From G963676795 sp963677215 (GTDB lineage Bacteria; Desulfobacterota; Desulfuromonadia; Desulfuromonadales; Geopsychrobacteraceae): a stretch of 64,000 nt of DNA. Both the position numbers and the translations under genes were made by a program. The DNA lies in the NCBI GenBank assembly GCA_963677215.1, contig OY781919.1, positions 3,038,001 to 3,102,000 on the forward strand, read 5' to 3'. The notes under the pieces are model-generated. The model was not told the DNA's origin. It saw only the letters and a program-made list of their open reading frames with translations, and did no database searches. The first letter of the stretch is position 1, and each line of letters starts with the position of its first letter. Shown here in pieces: positions 1 to 11,400 of this stretch.

Positions 1-828
1 CTATTGGACGGCGTCCAGACCGAACCGGTGATAAGCGGCCGGAGCCTGAGCTGGAGTGGACTTGATCTGGACGTGAATGAGGTCATAACCATCCGTCTGC
101 TGCTGATCGTCGGGGCGGGGGTCGGTGAAGGGGAATATGTCAACCGGGCGCAGGTCTACAACACCCTGCTTGACACCGCTGCGTCTGGCGAAGCAACGGC
201 CACCGTCCGGGTTATCCCGGACCCTGATTTCGATTGTACCGATATCATCGGCAAGGTGTTTGACGACCGCAACATGAATGGCAGCCAGGACCCGGGGGAA
301 AACGGTCTTGCCGGTGCCAGGGTTGCCACAGCTCAGGGCCTGCTGGCGACAACCGATCAATTCGGTCGCTACCATATCACCTGTGCGGTGGTCCCGGATC
401 AGGATATCGGCAGCAACTTTATCATGAAGCTGGATGATCGCAGCCTGCCGAGCGGTTATCGGATTGTCACTGAAAATCCACGTGTCCAGCGCGCGACGCG
501 TGGCAAGATGATGAAGTTCAACTTTGGTGCGACCCTGCATCGGACTGTCAGTATCGATATCGCTGATGCCGCTTTCGAGCCGGGGACTTCGGTACTTCGC
601 ATGCAGTGGCGCGACAAGCTGGATCAGCTGCTTGCCGTCCTGGAACAGGGGCCGGCAATCTTACGTCTGTCCTATCTAGGCGATGTCGAAAGCCGGGCGC
701 TGGCAGAGAAACGCCTGGCGAGCTTCTCCCGTGAGATTGAAAAGCGCTGGAATGCTGAAAAACGTAACTATGTATTGAACGTCGAGAAGGAATTCTTCTG
801 GCGCAGGGGGGCTCCGGTCGATCGTTAG
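1..828 (+). CDS. C-terminal part of a large SdrD-B/OmpA-like surface protein (5' end outside window)
   Basis: The reading frame is open from the first base, so this is the 3' end of a longer gene. Around residues 80-130 there is an SdrD B-like (Cna-B type) fold signature, with GKVFDDRNMNGSQDPGE followed by a GRYHI strand, as in repeat-rich surface adhesins. The last ~90 residues resemble an OmpA-like C-terminal domain (a LAEKRL helix and an EKRNYVLNVE strand), though without a clear peptidoglycan-binding Asp/Arg pair. It lies 61 bp before the OmpA-barrel gene and on the same strand, so it probably belongs to the same operon. An upstream part rich in DUF11 or isopeptide-forming repeats is likely from family knowledge but not visible. 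No enzymatic function is suggested. Confidence 0.7.
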   Translation, partial: LLDGVQTEPVISGRSLSWSGLDLDVNEVITIRLLLIVGAGVGEGEYVNRAQVYNTLLDTAASGEATATVRVIPDPDFDCTDIIGKVFDDRNMNGSQDPGENGLAGARVATAQGLLATTDQFGRYHITCAVVPDQDIGSNFIMKLDDRSLPSGYRIVTENPRVQRATRGKMMKFNFGATLHRTVSIDIADAAFEPGTSVLRMQWRDKLDQLLAVLEQGPAILRLSYLGDVESRALAEKRLASFSREIEKRWNAEKRNYVLNVEKEFFWRRGAPVDR

Positions 829-889
829 AAATAAAACTGCCAGGCTCGCAATTGCGGCCAATAAATGAGAATAAAAAGACGAAATGTAA

Positions 890-3800
890 ATGAAAAGACA
901 ACTTATCAACCTCATAATCCTGGCGTGTCTGCTGATCGCCGGACAGCCCTGTGCTGCATTTGACCTGGACTTCCTGCCTGAAGCCAGTCAGGTCAGGCCC
1001 AGCTCAGATCTTGGCAGTTCGACTGAGCAGCACAGCCGGTCCCGGACGTCGCTGCCCTGGCTGGTCGATCCGCAGGTCTTTGACGCGGATCAGGGCGATC
1101 TGTTGGAGACGCAGAGGGTTCTCGTCCAGCAGGCCGAGACTGTCAAGTTGACCGATCTGGTTCCGCCAATCCACTTTGGAGAAGGGGATGTCGAGATTCC
1201 GGATGACTACCTGGCCCGGCTACGTGCTGTTCTTGGCGAAATGCGCGACAAGAAGAATGTACGCCTGCATTTTGTCGGGCATGCCGACTCTCAACGGTTG
1301 AGCCCGGAATTGCAGGAAATCTATACCGATAACCTTGGCCTGTCACGCGAGCGGGCCGGAGTTGTCGCCGAATACTGTCAACGTGAGCTGAATCTGCCGG
1401 CTGAAGCTATCTCCTATGAGGGGCTGGGAGACAGCCGCCCCGTAGCGTCAAATGCCACGCCGCAAGGCCAGGCCCGCAACCGGCGCGTTGAGGTTGAGCT
1501 CTGGTACGACCGGCTTGTTGAGGTTGCGGTCGAAAAAGAGCTGCCTGTACCGCGTGAAGTGACTCAGGTCAAAGTCTGCCGTACCGAAACCGTCTGTAAG
1601 CTCAGCTACAAGGAAGGGCACGCCCATCGCGCCCGTTTGAGAAACCTGGTGCCGCCGCTGGCCTATGAGAACGGCATGGTTGAAGTTCCGGAGTCCTATC
1701 TGCGCCAGTTGCTCAAGGTCTACCAGAGCCTGCAGGCCAAGCAGAACGTCCAGCTCAAGTTCATCGCCTATACCGACAATACGGCTTTGAGCGCAAGACA
1801 GCAGCGTATCTATGGCAATCATGCCGGGTTGTCCAGTGCTGTTGCCCGGCGCACGGCGCAGGCAGTACAGGATGCTCTGCAGCTTGCCAACCCTGCTGTC
1901 GCCAGTGAAGGGCGGGGAGCAACCCGGCCTCTGGCCACCAACCTGAGTGTCGAAGGGCGCGCCAGAAATCGCAGGATTGAGGTCGAGTTCTGGCATGATG
2001 ATCCGTTGCAGGGCTTGCCTGATGAACCGCAGCTTTGCCCGGAGCAATCGGGGGCGGATACCGTGACCCGTGTCTATCAGTCCCCGAACGGGGCGCTCGG
2101 ATCGGTGTTGTTCAAGAACGGTCAGCCGTTGGTCAGTGACCAGGCCCTGTCCAGCTGGCGCCGCGCTCTCGCCGAGATTTCAGGAAAAGCCAACCCGCGT
2201 CTGCGTTTTATCGGTTACGTCAGCAATGAACGTCTTGACCGCAGAACAGCGGCTGTTTACGGGGATGATATCGGCCTGTCGCTGGCCCGCGCCAGACGGA
2301 CCATGGAGGAAGCGCTTGCCCGGCTGGGGCTGAGCCCTGAACAGGCTGAATTTGACGGCCGCGGCTATGTGCAGAGCGAGGATGTCGTCAATCTCGGTTT
2401 TATCGAATCTGATCAGTCACGTGTTGAAGTGCAGGCCGTCTATGACGAGTTGGCGATCATCGATGACTACGAAGGGGTTGAGATCACCCGCCTGACCCGC
2501 AATGTCGAAACGAAAAATCCTTTTGCCCTGAACCTGATGCGTATCTCCGTGGATGGCACGCCGGTCGATGACCCGGGCAAGAGCGTTCCCGATGTTCAGC
2601 GCTGTACCGATGTCGCTCTCGATGAGGCGCGGATTCAGTTCAAATACGACAGCCTGACAATGGAGCCGCGACTGAACGTGAGCGCCTGGCCGCGGGCCGC
2701 CCGTTTCGCCGACTACCCCGAGAGTGATTTCCCGGAAAATCGCATCGATTTTCAGCTCTACAGCAACTATCGTAATTACTTCACCCGGGCCGAGGTCCGT
2801 ATCTTCAGGGAGGAACAGGCTGAGACGGATGAGCCCCTGGCCGTTATCGACCTCGATGACCTGGGGCGCGGCTACTGGCTGGCCGATTTCCCCGATTACC
2901 GCGCTCCGGGAATCAAGCTCAAATATCTGCTCAGGGTCAGCAACGAAGAGGGGCTTTTTGATGAAACCCGTCCACAGGAATTGTGGATCGTCGATCAGCT
3001 CGAGCCTGAATCGCTAGTTGCGAACAGGGACTATGAGCTGCTGGCCGGATATGGCGGCAGCCGGATCGCGTTTCGTAACATCCCCCTGCGCGGCGGAGTC
3101 GTGCAGGCTATTGGTGAGCATATTCCGGCGGATCATGCCGTCTGGCTGGCCGGCAAAGCGGTTCCGGTCGATGGGCGCGGGCGTTTCATCGCCGAAGAGA
3201 TCATTCCGTCTGGAGCACACACCGTTGAAGTTGCGATTCTCGATCCGCAGGGGAATGGTAATCTCTATCTGCGTGATCTGCAGCTCAAGGATTCCGACTG
3301 GTTCACCGTCGGAATTGCCGATCTGACCGCTTCCGCCAATGAAACCAACGGACCTGCCCATCTACTCGATCCCGACAACCCGCGCTACAGTGAAGACTTC
3401 TCCCTGCAGGGGCGCCTGGCCTTCTATTCAAAGGGGAAACTTAAAAGCGGTTGGACCCTGACCGCCAGTGCCGATACCCGCGAAGGGCCACTCGACGATA
3501 TCTTCAGTAATTTCATGGAGAAGACCAGCGATGCGCAATTCAGGCGCATGGATCCGGACCGGCACTATCCGACCCTGGGCGATGACAGTACCGTCGTCGA
3601 AGACGCACCGACACGTGGCAAGTTCTACCTGCGCATGCAACGCGACGATAGCTACGCCCTGTGGGGGAATTACAAGCTCAGTTATCGTGACACCGAACTG
3701 ACCCCGGTCGAACGCAACCTCTATGGCCTCCATCTGCACTATCAGCCGGCCCAGACGACCAGTTTTGGGGCAACGCGTTTTCTCGCCGACGGCTTTATCG

Positions 3801-5971
3801 CCGATCCGGGCACCGTTTCCGGTCGTGACGATCTGCGTGGAACCGGTGGATCGCTCTATTACCTCAAGGTCCAGGACGTTCTCGAAGGGTCCGAAAGCGT
3901 ACGCATCGAGGTGCGTGACAAGGATTCCAACCTGGTCATCGCCAGTAAACTACTGAGCGTCGATCTCGATTACGATATCGATTACCTGCAGGGGCGAATA
4001 CTGCTCAATGAGGTTCTGCCGACCACCGCTGATGATGACCTGCTGACCAGCAGCGCATCGATCAGCGGCAACCCCGTCTATCTGGTTGTGCAGTACGAAT
4101 ACACCCCGGGCTTCTCCGACCCGGACACGGTCGTCAGCGGCGCCAGGGTCCACTACTGGCTGAACGATTACATCAAATTCGGTGCTACGGGAGCGATGAG
4201 CGACGAGCCCGATGCCGAGAGTCGTATCAGTGGTGTTGATCTCCTACTGCGCAAGTCTTCAGCCACCTGGCTGAAACTCGAATATGCCCAGAGCGAAGGG
4301 GACGGAGTCCTGTCGTCCAGTTCCGATGACGGCGGTTACAGCTATTCAACAAGCAGCACGTCAACAGCTGAGAACAGCGCCAGTGGCTACCGTGCGGAAG
4401 CTTCGCTGGCCTTTTCAGACATCCACCCGGTTTTTCCTGGTCAGCTGCACTTCTACCTGCAGGATCTCGGTGCGGGTTATTCCGTCACCGGTCTGTCAAC
4501 CGAGACGGGCCTTACCCAGTACGGCTTCAGCCTGGGGATGCCGATCGGACAGCGTTTTTCGACCCGCGTCAAATATGACATGAAGAGCGAAGAGGAGCTG
4601 CTCGAGACCGAAGCCGGCGAGCTCAACCTTGATTACCGTCTCACTGACAACTGGACCTTAAGCAGCGGTATCCGTCAGGACAACAGAACCGTTCTTGCGA
4701 CGACAACCAGTTCGACCCAGGAAGAGGGCGAACTGACGGATGTCGTGGTCAGGGCCTCATACAATTCTCGTAAAGACTGGAGTGCCTACAGCTTTGTTCA
4801 GGAGACCATTGAAGCGAGCGACAGTCGCGAAGATAACAGCCGTCTTGGCCTGGGGGGAAGTTGGCGCCTGACCGAACGCTTCACGCTGCACGGTGAGGTC
4901 TCTGAAGGGGATATGGGAACCGATGCCACTGTCGGCAGTGAATATCTCTACAGTGACCGGACCACGTTGTATGTCAACTACAGCCTCGACAATGAGCGCG
5001 GTGATGACGGCAGCAGGTCGAACAAGGGAAATATGGCGAGTGGCTTCAGGACCCGCTATTCCGACATGACCAGCATCTATTTCGAAGAAACTTATGCCCA
5101 TGGAGATACCCCGACCGGTCTGGTTCATACCGCCGGCGTCGATCTGGCCCCGACCGACCGACTGAATCTCAAGGTCAGTCTCGATGTCGGAACCCTCAAG
5201 GATCCAGATACCTCAGCGACCTTGGAACGAACCGCTGGCGCCTTGAGTGTCGGTTACGGTTTCGACAAGGTGGCGCTGGCCAGCGGAGTTGAATACCGGG
5301 TTGACAACACCGAGCAGAGCGATGACAGCTATAGTAAAAGGACCACCTGGCTGTTCAAGAACAGCTTCAAATACAAGCTCAATGAAAACTGGCGGATCCT
5401 CGGCAAGTTCAATATGTCGATGAGTGAAAGTTCGCTCGGTTCAGCCTACAACGGGGATTATACGGAAGCCGTCCTCGGCTATGCCTACCGCCCGGTCTAT
5501 AATGATCGACTCAATCTGCTGTTCAAATACACCTATTTTTACGATCTGCCGGCGACGGATGACAGCTCGTCTTCAACGTCTACCTATATCCAGCGCAGTC
5601 ATATTGCGGCCGTCGACCTGATGTACGACCTGACACAGCGCTGGACCATCGGTGGCAAATATGCGTACCGGCTCGGCCAGGTGGCTCTTGACCGGGAAAA
5701 TCCACAATATTTCGATAGCAATGCGCAGTTGTTTGTGTTGCGCGCCGACTGGCACTTCATGCACCGCTGGGATGCCCTCGTCGAGGGGCGGATGCTCGAT
5801 CTGCCGGATGCCCAGGACCGGCGTGCCGGGGCTCTGGTCGGTGTTTACCGGCACTTCGGCAATCACATTAAGGCAGGTCTCGGCTACAATTTCAGTGACT
5901 TCTCCGACGACCTGACCCAGCTTGATTACAGACATCAGGGGTTGTTCGTCAACCTGATCGGCAAGTTTTAG
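890..5971 (+). CDS. Giant outer-membrane protein: triple OmpA-like domain plus large beta-barrel
   Basis: A 1693-residue exported protein. Residues 1-23 form a signal peptide ending CAA before FDLDF. Three OmpA-like domains follow at about 88-210, 253-370 and 402-520. The first two keep the LSxxRA helix and the NRRVE/NRRIE motif of peptidoglycan-binding OmpA domains; the third has only SRVEV and looks degenerate. Residues ~520-830 are beta-rich and periplasmic-like. From ~834 to the end, alternating amphipathic strands rich in Tyr/Trp finish with NLIGKF, and the terminal Phe is typical of BAM-assembled barrels. The likely role is an outer-membrane anchor or pore that contacts peptidoglycan and serves the neighbouring TPR and TolQR/TonB-like genes. 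The domain order is unlike ordinary OmpA, in which the barrel comes first. Confidence 0.75.
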   Translation: MKRQLINLIILACLLIAGQPCAAFDLDFLPEASQVRPSSDLGSSTEQHSRSRTSLPWLVDPQVFDADQGDLLETQRVLVQQAETVKLTDLVPPIHFGEGDVEIPDDYLARLRAVLGEMRDKKNVRLHFVGHADSQRLSPELQEIYTDNLGLSRERAGVVAEYCQRELNLPAEAISYEGLGDSRPVASNATPQGQARNRRVEVELWYDRLVEVAVEKELPVPREVTQVKVCRTETVCKLSYKEGHAHRARLRNLVPPLAYENGMVEVPESYLRQLLKVYQSLQAKQNVQLKFIAYTDNTALSARQQRIYGNHAGLSSAVARRTAQAVQDALQLANPAVASEGRGATRPLATNLSVEGRARNRRIEVEFWHDDPLQGLPDEPQLCPEQSGADTVTRVYQSPNGALGSVLFKNGQPLVSDQALSSWRRALAEISGKANPRLRFIGYVSNERLDRRTAAVYGDDIGLSLARARRTMEEALARLGLSPEQAEFDGRGYVQSEDVVNLGFIESDQSRVEVQAVYDELAIIDDYEGVEITRLTRNVETKNPFALNLMRISVDGTPVDDPGKSVPDVQRCTDVALDEARIQFKYDSLTMEPRLNVSAWPRAARFADYPESDFPENRIDFQLYSNYRNYFTRAEVRIFREEQAETDEPLAVIDLDDLGRGYWLADFPDYRAPGIKLKYLLRVSNEEGLFDETRPQELWIVDQLEPESLVANRDYELLAGYGGSRIAFRNIPLRGGVVQAIGEHIPADHAVWLAGKAVPVDGRGRFIAEEIIPSGAHTVEVAILDPQGNGNLYLRDLQLKDSDWFTVGIADLTASANETNGPAHLLDPDNPRYSEDFSLQGRLAFYSKGKLKSGWTLTASADTREGPLDDIFSNFMEKTSDAQFRRMDPDRHYPTLGDDSTVVEDAPTRGKFYLRMQRDDSYALWGNYKLSYRDTELTPVERNLYGLHLHYQPAQTTSFGATRFLADGFIADPGTVSGRDDLRGTGGSLYYLKVQDVLEGSESVRIEVRDKDSNLVIASKLLSVDLDYDIDYLQGRILLNEVLPTTADDDLLTSSASISGNPVYLVVQYEYTPGFSDPDTVVSGARVHYWLNDYIKFGATGAMSDEPDAESRISGVDLLLRKSSATWLKLEYAQSEGDGVLSSSSDDGGYSYSTSSTSTAENSASGYRAEASLAFSDIHPVFPGQLHFYLQDLGAGYSVTGLSTETGLTQYGFSLGMPIGQRFSTRVKYDMKSEEELLETEAGELNLDYRLTDNWTLSSGIRQDNRTVLATTTSSTQEEGELTDVVVRASYNSRKDWSAYSFVQETIEASDSREDNSRLGLGGSWRLTERFTLHGEVSEGDMGTDATVGSEYLYSDRTTLYVNYSLDNERGDDGSRSNKGNMASGFRTRYSDMTSIYFEETYAHGDTPTGLVHTAGVDLAPTDRLNLKVSLDVGTLKDPDTSATLERTAGALSVGYGFDKVALASGVEYRVDNTEQSDDSYSKRTTWLFKNSFKYKLNENWRILGKFNMSMSESSLGSAYNGDYTEAVLGYAYRPVYNDRLNLLFKYTYFYDLPATDDSSSSTSTYIQRSHIAAVDLMYDLTQRWTIGGKYAYRLGQVALDRENPQYFDSNAQLFVLRADWHFMHRWDALVEGRMLDLPDAQDRRAGALVGVYRHFGNHIKAGLGYNFSDFSDDLTQLDYRHQGLFVNLIGKF

Positions 5972-6010
5972 CCGCAGCGGCTTGAAACGACAGAAAATGG
6001 AAGGTGGAAA

Positions 6011-6526
6011 ATGGAAAAGCTTCTCAGATTCATAGGCATGTTGTTGTTCTTCTCACTGTTCGGGCTCAGCGTCAGGGCCGAGCCGCTGACCACTGAACAG
6101 GTCAAGGGGCTGGATGAGCAGATTCAGGACATCAAAAGCGATGTCCTGTCGATTGCTTCGGAACTGAACCTGCTAGAGGAAAAACTGCTCTATCCGTCGC
6201 ACAGCGAGATCGCTCTGTTTCTTGCCATAGAGCCTGAGGATGAGTTCCGTCTCGACAGTGTTTCACTGCTCCTCGACGGCCATCAGGTTGCCGATCACAT
6301 CTACAGTTTCAAGGAACTCGAAGCACTCCAGCGCGGCGGAGTGCAGAAGATTTACACCGGCAACGTCAAAAGCGGCACACACAATCTGACGATTCAGTAT
6401 CGGGGCGAATCAAAAGCCGGTCGTCCTTTTGAAAATGAGCAGCAGTTCAGCCTCAAAAAGGGGATCGGACCGAGCATTGGCGAGATCGTTCTCAGTCTGC
6501 AGACGGCCGTTTACAGCGACAGGTAA
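6011..6526 (+). CDS. Exported protein of unknown function, N-terminal coiled coil
   Basis: 171 residues with a signal peptide (cleavage probably after SVRA, about residue 23). A short coiled-coil stretch (LDEQIQDIKSDVLSIASEL) is followed by a beta-rich domain of about 110 residues. I do not recognise the family. It sits between the OmpA-barrel gene and a TPR gene, with a Shine-Dalgarno-like GGAAGGTGG shortly before the ATG and only 3 bp between its stop and the next start. A periplasmic accessory part of the same envelope complex is the natural inference. Confidence 0.65.
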   Translation: MEKLLRFIGMLLFFSLFGLSVRAEPLTTEQVKGLDEQIQDIKSDVLSIASELNLLEEKLLYPSHSEIALFLAIEPEDEFRLDSVSLLLDGHQVADHIYSFKELEALQRGGVQKIYTGNVKSGTHNLTIQYRGESKAGRPFENEQQFSLKKGIGPSIGEIVLSLQTAVYSDR

Positions 6527-6529
6527 AAG

Positions 6530-8428
6530 ATGAAGAGAGTCCTTTTCATATCCTGCCTGCTGCTCTTCAGTGCCAATCTGGCCAGCGCCTGGTGGTGGTC
6601 TGACGAGCCGGAGGCAAAACGCATCGACCTTTATTTCGGAGAAGCCCTTTATCAGGCTTATCAGGAACACTGGTTTGCTGCGATCAGTCGCCTTGACACC
6701 GAACTGGCCCAGCATTATCACCTCGATGAACCCCAGCTCGACAGTCTGTTTGGTCAGCTGGCCGATGCGGAGTTCTCGGTCGGTGATTTCGAACTCGCCT
6801 ACCGTATGCATCAGCGGGCGGGACGGGCCATTTCCGCTCTGATCAACGGACAGGTCGATGAGCAGACCAGGAATGCCGCACTCTATCGGCTGGCCAGAAT
6901 CTATTTTTACAAGAATCAGCCCCTTGAGGCTCTACAAGCCCTCGGTCAGCTGACGGGGCGCAGATCCCATGAACTGGAGCTGAACGTCGCCGAGCTGCGT
7001 GCTCAACTGCTGATCGTCACAGGCGATTTCGCTGCTGCCGTCGAACTGCTCGACTCCTTGCAGGGAAAGGATACGTTCGGAGATTATGCCGGTTATAACC
7101 TGGCCATCGCCCTGTTGCGTGAAGGCCGGGTCGAAGATGCGCTGCACCAGTTCAACAGGGTCGGGCAGAAAACAGTGGATAGTGGAGAGGCGGCGGTGAT
7201 CCGCGACAAGGCGAACCTGGTTCTGGGAGACCGCCTGTTGGGCGCCGAGCAGTATCCCTTCGCCAAGGCAGTGATGGATCGGGTCAGTCTGGAAGGGCCC
7301 TTCTCCAATCAGGCTTTGCTCGGCTCCGGTTGGGCCGACGCTCTGCAGGATGATTATGAACAGGCCCTGGTGCCGTGGATCCTGCTCAGTCAGCGCGATG
7401 TGACCGACAGATCAGTTCAGGAAGCATTGCTGGCGGTTCCTTATGCCTATGGGAAACTGGGGGTTTACAGCCGTTCGGCACTGCTTTACGGTAAGGCGCT
7501 GCAGATCTTTGCCGGTGAAATCGACAAGCTGACCGCGTCGATCATCAGTATCCGGGAGGGGCGATTTCTCGAAGCGCTGCTCCGGGAAGAATTGCAGGTC
7601 GATTCATCATGGATCGTCAGGTTGCGTGAGTTGCCGCAGTCTCCGGAAACCTATTACCTGCTTGAACTGCTGGCGTCTCACGCTTTTCAGGAAGGGCTGA
7701 AAAATTACCTTGATCTCGACGCCCTGCGCGACCGGCTGAGTGACTGGCGAAGCGATCTTGACGCCTACGAAGAGATCATAGTCGCCCGGCGAGCCTATTA
7801 CGAACCGCTGCTTCCTGAGATCGACAGCCAGTTCCGGCTGCTCGATTCCCAGATGCGTCTGCGTCTGGGACAACGTGATCACATCGAACAACGCCTCAAT
7901 GGCTTGCTCACAGCACCGCGCCCGGAACTGATGATGACAGCCGCTGAGCGGATTGCCAAAGAGCGTCTCTACCAGTTGCAGATCACGCCTACCCTGACAG
8001 AGGATGACCGCCAGCGGGTCAGGCGCCTTAACGGGATCATCGACTGGCAGATCCGTCTTGAATACGACCAGCGTCAGACCGATGCTTTTGAACACCTGTT
8101 CGCACTTAACGAGCATATTGCTGCCCTGCAGCAGCGCTATCAGTCTTTTGTCCGCATCCGTCAGGCGGCGACCCAGAGTTATCAGGGCTTTGATGAGACG
8201 ATCCGTCTGCAGCGCATCCGCATCGATGCCGCCGGTAGGACGATCGACCGGTTGATGAAACGTCAGGGGCATCAACTCGAAGAACTGGCGATCGCCGAAC
8301 TGCAGGAGCGGCGTGACCGCCTTGAGGAATTCCAGGTTAAGGCCCGTTTTGCCATGGCAGACAGCTTCGATCGGTCAGCCCGCAAGGAAGAGGAGAGTGC
8401 AGAGCCCGGGGAGGAGAAGGAGCAATGA
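6530..8428 (+). CDS. Periplasmic TPR-repeat protein
   Basis: 632 residues with a signal peptide (residues 1-20, ending ASA). Helical TPR-like repeats cover roughly residues 30-330 (for example the helices with ALYRLARIYFYKNQPLEAL and LAIALLREGRVEDALHQF), then a less regular helical region and a C-terminal coiled coil with many Glu/Arg. TPR arrays act as protein-protein scaffolds. The stop overlaps the start of the next gene as ATGA, so translation is coupled to the TPR lipoprotein. In Myxococcus Agl-Glt machines, periplasmic TPR proteins (the GltD/GltE group) join the inner-membrane motor to the outer membrane. An analogous role is inferred from context, not shown by sequence identity. Confidence 0.75.
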   Translation: MKRVLFISCLLLFSANLASAWWWSDEPEAKRIDLYFGEALYQAYQEHWFAAISRLDTELAQHYHLDEPQLDSLFGQLADAEFSVGDFELAYRMHQRAGRAISALINGQVDEQTRNAALYRLARIYFYKNQPLEALQALGQLTGRRSHELELNVAELRAQLLIVTGDFAAAVELLDSLQGKDTFGDYAGYNLAIALLREGRVEDALHQFNRVGQKTVDSGEAAVIRDKANLVLGDRLLGAEQYPFAKAVMDRVSLEGPFSNQALLGSGWADALQDDYEQALVPWILLSQRDVTDRSVQEALLAVPYAYGKLGVYSRSALLYGKALQIFAGEIDKLTASIISIREGRFLEALLREELQVDSSWIVRLRELPQSPETYYLLELLASHAFQEGLKNYLDLDALRDRLSDWRSDLDAYEEIIVARRAYYEPLLPEIDSQFRLLDSQMRLRLGQRDHIEQRLNGLLTAPRPELMMTAAERIAKERLYQLQITPTLTEDDRQRVRRLNGIIDWQIRLEYDQRQTDAFEHLFALNEHIAALQQRYQSFVRIRQAATQSYQGFDETIRLQRIRIDAAGRTIDRLMKRQGHQLEELAIAELQERRDRLEEFQVKARFAMADSFDRSARKEEESAEPGEEKEQ

Positions 8429-11400
8429 TGGCAAAATACTGTGCAATCATCCTGATCTTTCTGCTTGTCGGCTGCAGCAGCGGCTTCAACCGCAGCGGCA
8501 CGATTTCTCAAATCAGAAATCAAAAGGTTGACTTAAGCGAGGTCAAAATTGATGGCGGGCTTGATCAAGCGATGGCCAGCTACGAGCAGTTTCTGCGCGA
8601 TCCCGGCAATGTTTCGGCCCTGACTCCGGAAGCGATTCGCCGCCTGGCTGACCTGAAGGTCGAAAAGGAATATGGACTGGTCGGCCAGCAATCCTCATCA
8701 GTTGAGACTCTTGCCGATCCGGAGCCGGCTGGTGTTGCGGTCAAAACGGTTGATCAGGCGGCGCAGCCTGAGCTTCAAGGCGAAACCGAAAGCGATGCCG
8801 ACTTTGAACAACGCACGACCAGGGCGCGTCAGGTTGCAGCAAGTCCGACTCCAGATTTGAGCGCTGATCCGAGCCTTGATGATCTGGAACGCGTCGGCCC
8901 ACTTGAGGCTATTACCCTCTATCAGCGCCTGCTTGACGAGTACCCCTACTATCAGAACAACGATCAGGTTCTTTACCAGATGTCTCGTGCCTATGAAGAA
9001 CTCGGCCGGCTTGACGAAGCGATGCAGGTCATGGGACGGCTGATCAGCCAGTACCCTGATTCACGTTATTTTGATGAGGTTCAGTTCCGTCGCGCAGAGT
9101 CGCTTTTCACCCGGCGCAAGTATCTGGATGCCGAGGATGCTTATAGCAGTATTGTGGTCAAGGGGGTCGGTTCAGACTTTTACCAGCTGGCACTCTACAA
9201 GCTGGGATGGACCTACTATAAGCAGGAACTCTACGAAGATGCCCTGCACAAGTATATCGCGCTGCTCGATTGCAAGGTTGATACCGGTTACGACTTCGAG
9301 CAACAGGAAGAGCCGTTGGAGAAGAAGCGGATCGATGACACCTTCCGGGTCATCAGTCTGAGCTTTTCCTATCTCGGTGGTGCCGATGCAACGGCGGAAT
9401 ATTTTGCCGAGTTCGGTACTCGCGATTACGAAGCCAATATCTATGAGAATCTTGCCGGTTACTACTTCGGCAAGCGGCGCTACAGCGATGCCGTGGCCAG
9501 CTACGCCAAGTTCATCGAGTTGAACCCTTATCATCGCAAAGCACCTCTGTTTGCCCAGCAGGTCATCGATGTCAATACTGCGGGCGGATTCCCGAGTCTG
9601 GTTGTCGAAGCCAAAAAGAAATTCGCCCGGGATTATGCCCTGAGTTCCGCCTACTGGAATTACTTTGAGGTTGCCGAGCGGACGGAAGTCATCGCCGGGC
9701 TCAAGACCAACCTGATCGATCTGGCGAATCACTATCATGCCCTCTATCAGAATCCGAAGCTGAAGAAGGAGCAGGCCGGCAACTTTGCCGAAGCGACGCA
9801 TTGGTACCGGGAATTTCTCGGTTCATTCAGCAGCGAGCCGCAGGCCCCGGTGATCAATTATCAGCTTGCCGATCTGCTGCTTGAGAACTTGTCGTATGCC
9901 GAGGCAGCGGTGGAATACGAAAAGACCGCCTACGACTATGCAACTCACGAACATTCTTCAACGGCGGGTTATGCTGCCGTCTACGCTTATCGTCAGCAGC
10001 TGGCGACTGTACTGCAAGAAGAACTTCAGCTGCTGGTCAAGCGTGAGGTGGTGCGCAGCTCTCTCAAGTTCGCCCAGACCTTTCCGGACCATGAAAAAGC
10101 TGCTGTTGTTCTTGGCGCAGCGGCTGATGATCTCTATGCCATTAACGATTATGAAAATGCGCTTTACGCAGCGCTTGATCTGATTGAGCGCTTCCCGCAG
10201 GCCGATATTCAGGTGACCCGCTCTGCCTGGCTGGTCGTCGGCCATTCGACCTATGAACTTGAACTCTATGCCAATGCCGAAGAGGCCTACCTCAGGGTTC
10301 TGGAACTGACCGAAACAGACTCCGAGTGGAGAGCTGCGCTGATCGATAACCTGGCTGCGGCAATCTACCGCCAGGGGGAAGAGGCGAACCGTGCAGAAGC
10401 TTACCCGGCTGCTGCAGAGCACTTCATTCGGGTGACGTTGCTGGCACCAACCTCGGCGCTGCGCTCGACCGCCGAATACGATGCAGCGACAGCCTATATT
10501 CAGGCTAGCGACTGGACCCGTGCCGCACAGGTTCTTACCGGCTTCCGCAACAATTTCCCGGAGCATGAGCTGCAGCAAGAGGTGACCAAGAAGCTGGCCT
10601 ATGTCTATCGGGAAGGGGGAGAGTACGCTCTGGCCGCAGAAGAATTTGAACGTGTCGAGCAGGAGACCGGTGATGCCGCTCTCAGGAGTGAAGCACTGCT
10701 CACCGCAGCAGAGTTGCACCAGAAAGCGGGACAGCCGGACCGGGCTCTCGACGTTTATCAGCGTTATATCGAGCAGTTCCCGGAACCTCTCGATGTCAAT
10801 GTCGAAACCTGTCAAAAGATCGCCGATCTGCTCAAGGAACAGGGGCAGCAGGATGCTTACATTCGCATGCTTGAGCGGATCGTACGGGCCGATGCCAGCG
10901 GTGGCGAACAGCGTACCGCGAGAACCATTTTCCTCGCGGCAAAGGCGGGACTGGTGCTTGCGGAACGTCATTACGCCGGATTTGACGACATCACCCTGGT
11001 CCAGCCTTTTGATAAGAGCCTGAAGAAAAAGAAGACGATGATGAAGGAGCTGATCCAGGAATTCAGTCACCTGACCGAGTATCAGGTGGGCGAGGTGACT
11101 GCAGCAGCGACCTGGTACCTAGCCGAGATTTACGCCGAATTCAGTCGTTCCCTGATGCAGTCGGAGCGGCCTAAAGGGTTGGACGATATCGAACTGGAAG
11201 ATTACGAACTCGCCCTGGAGGAGAACGCCTATCCCTTTGAGGAAAAAGCGATCGAGGTTCATCAGAGCAATCTCGAACTGATTGCCGCAGGGGTTTACAA
11301 CAGCTGGATCGACAAAAGTATCGAACGCCTGGCGCAGTTTGTTCCGGCTCGCTATGCGAAAGCCGAGGAGCGCTGCCCATTGGTCGAAAGCCCAGAAGGG

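Noticed and set aside
9958..11070. Minus-strand open frame (370 codons) opposite the TPR lipoprotein
   Set aside because: TPR gene with lipobox and repeats is convincing; no ribosome-binding site or motif on the other strand.
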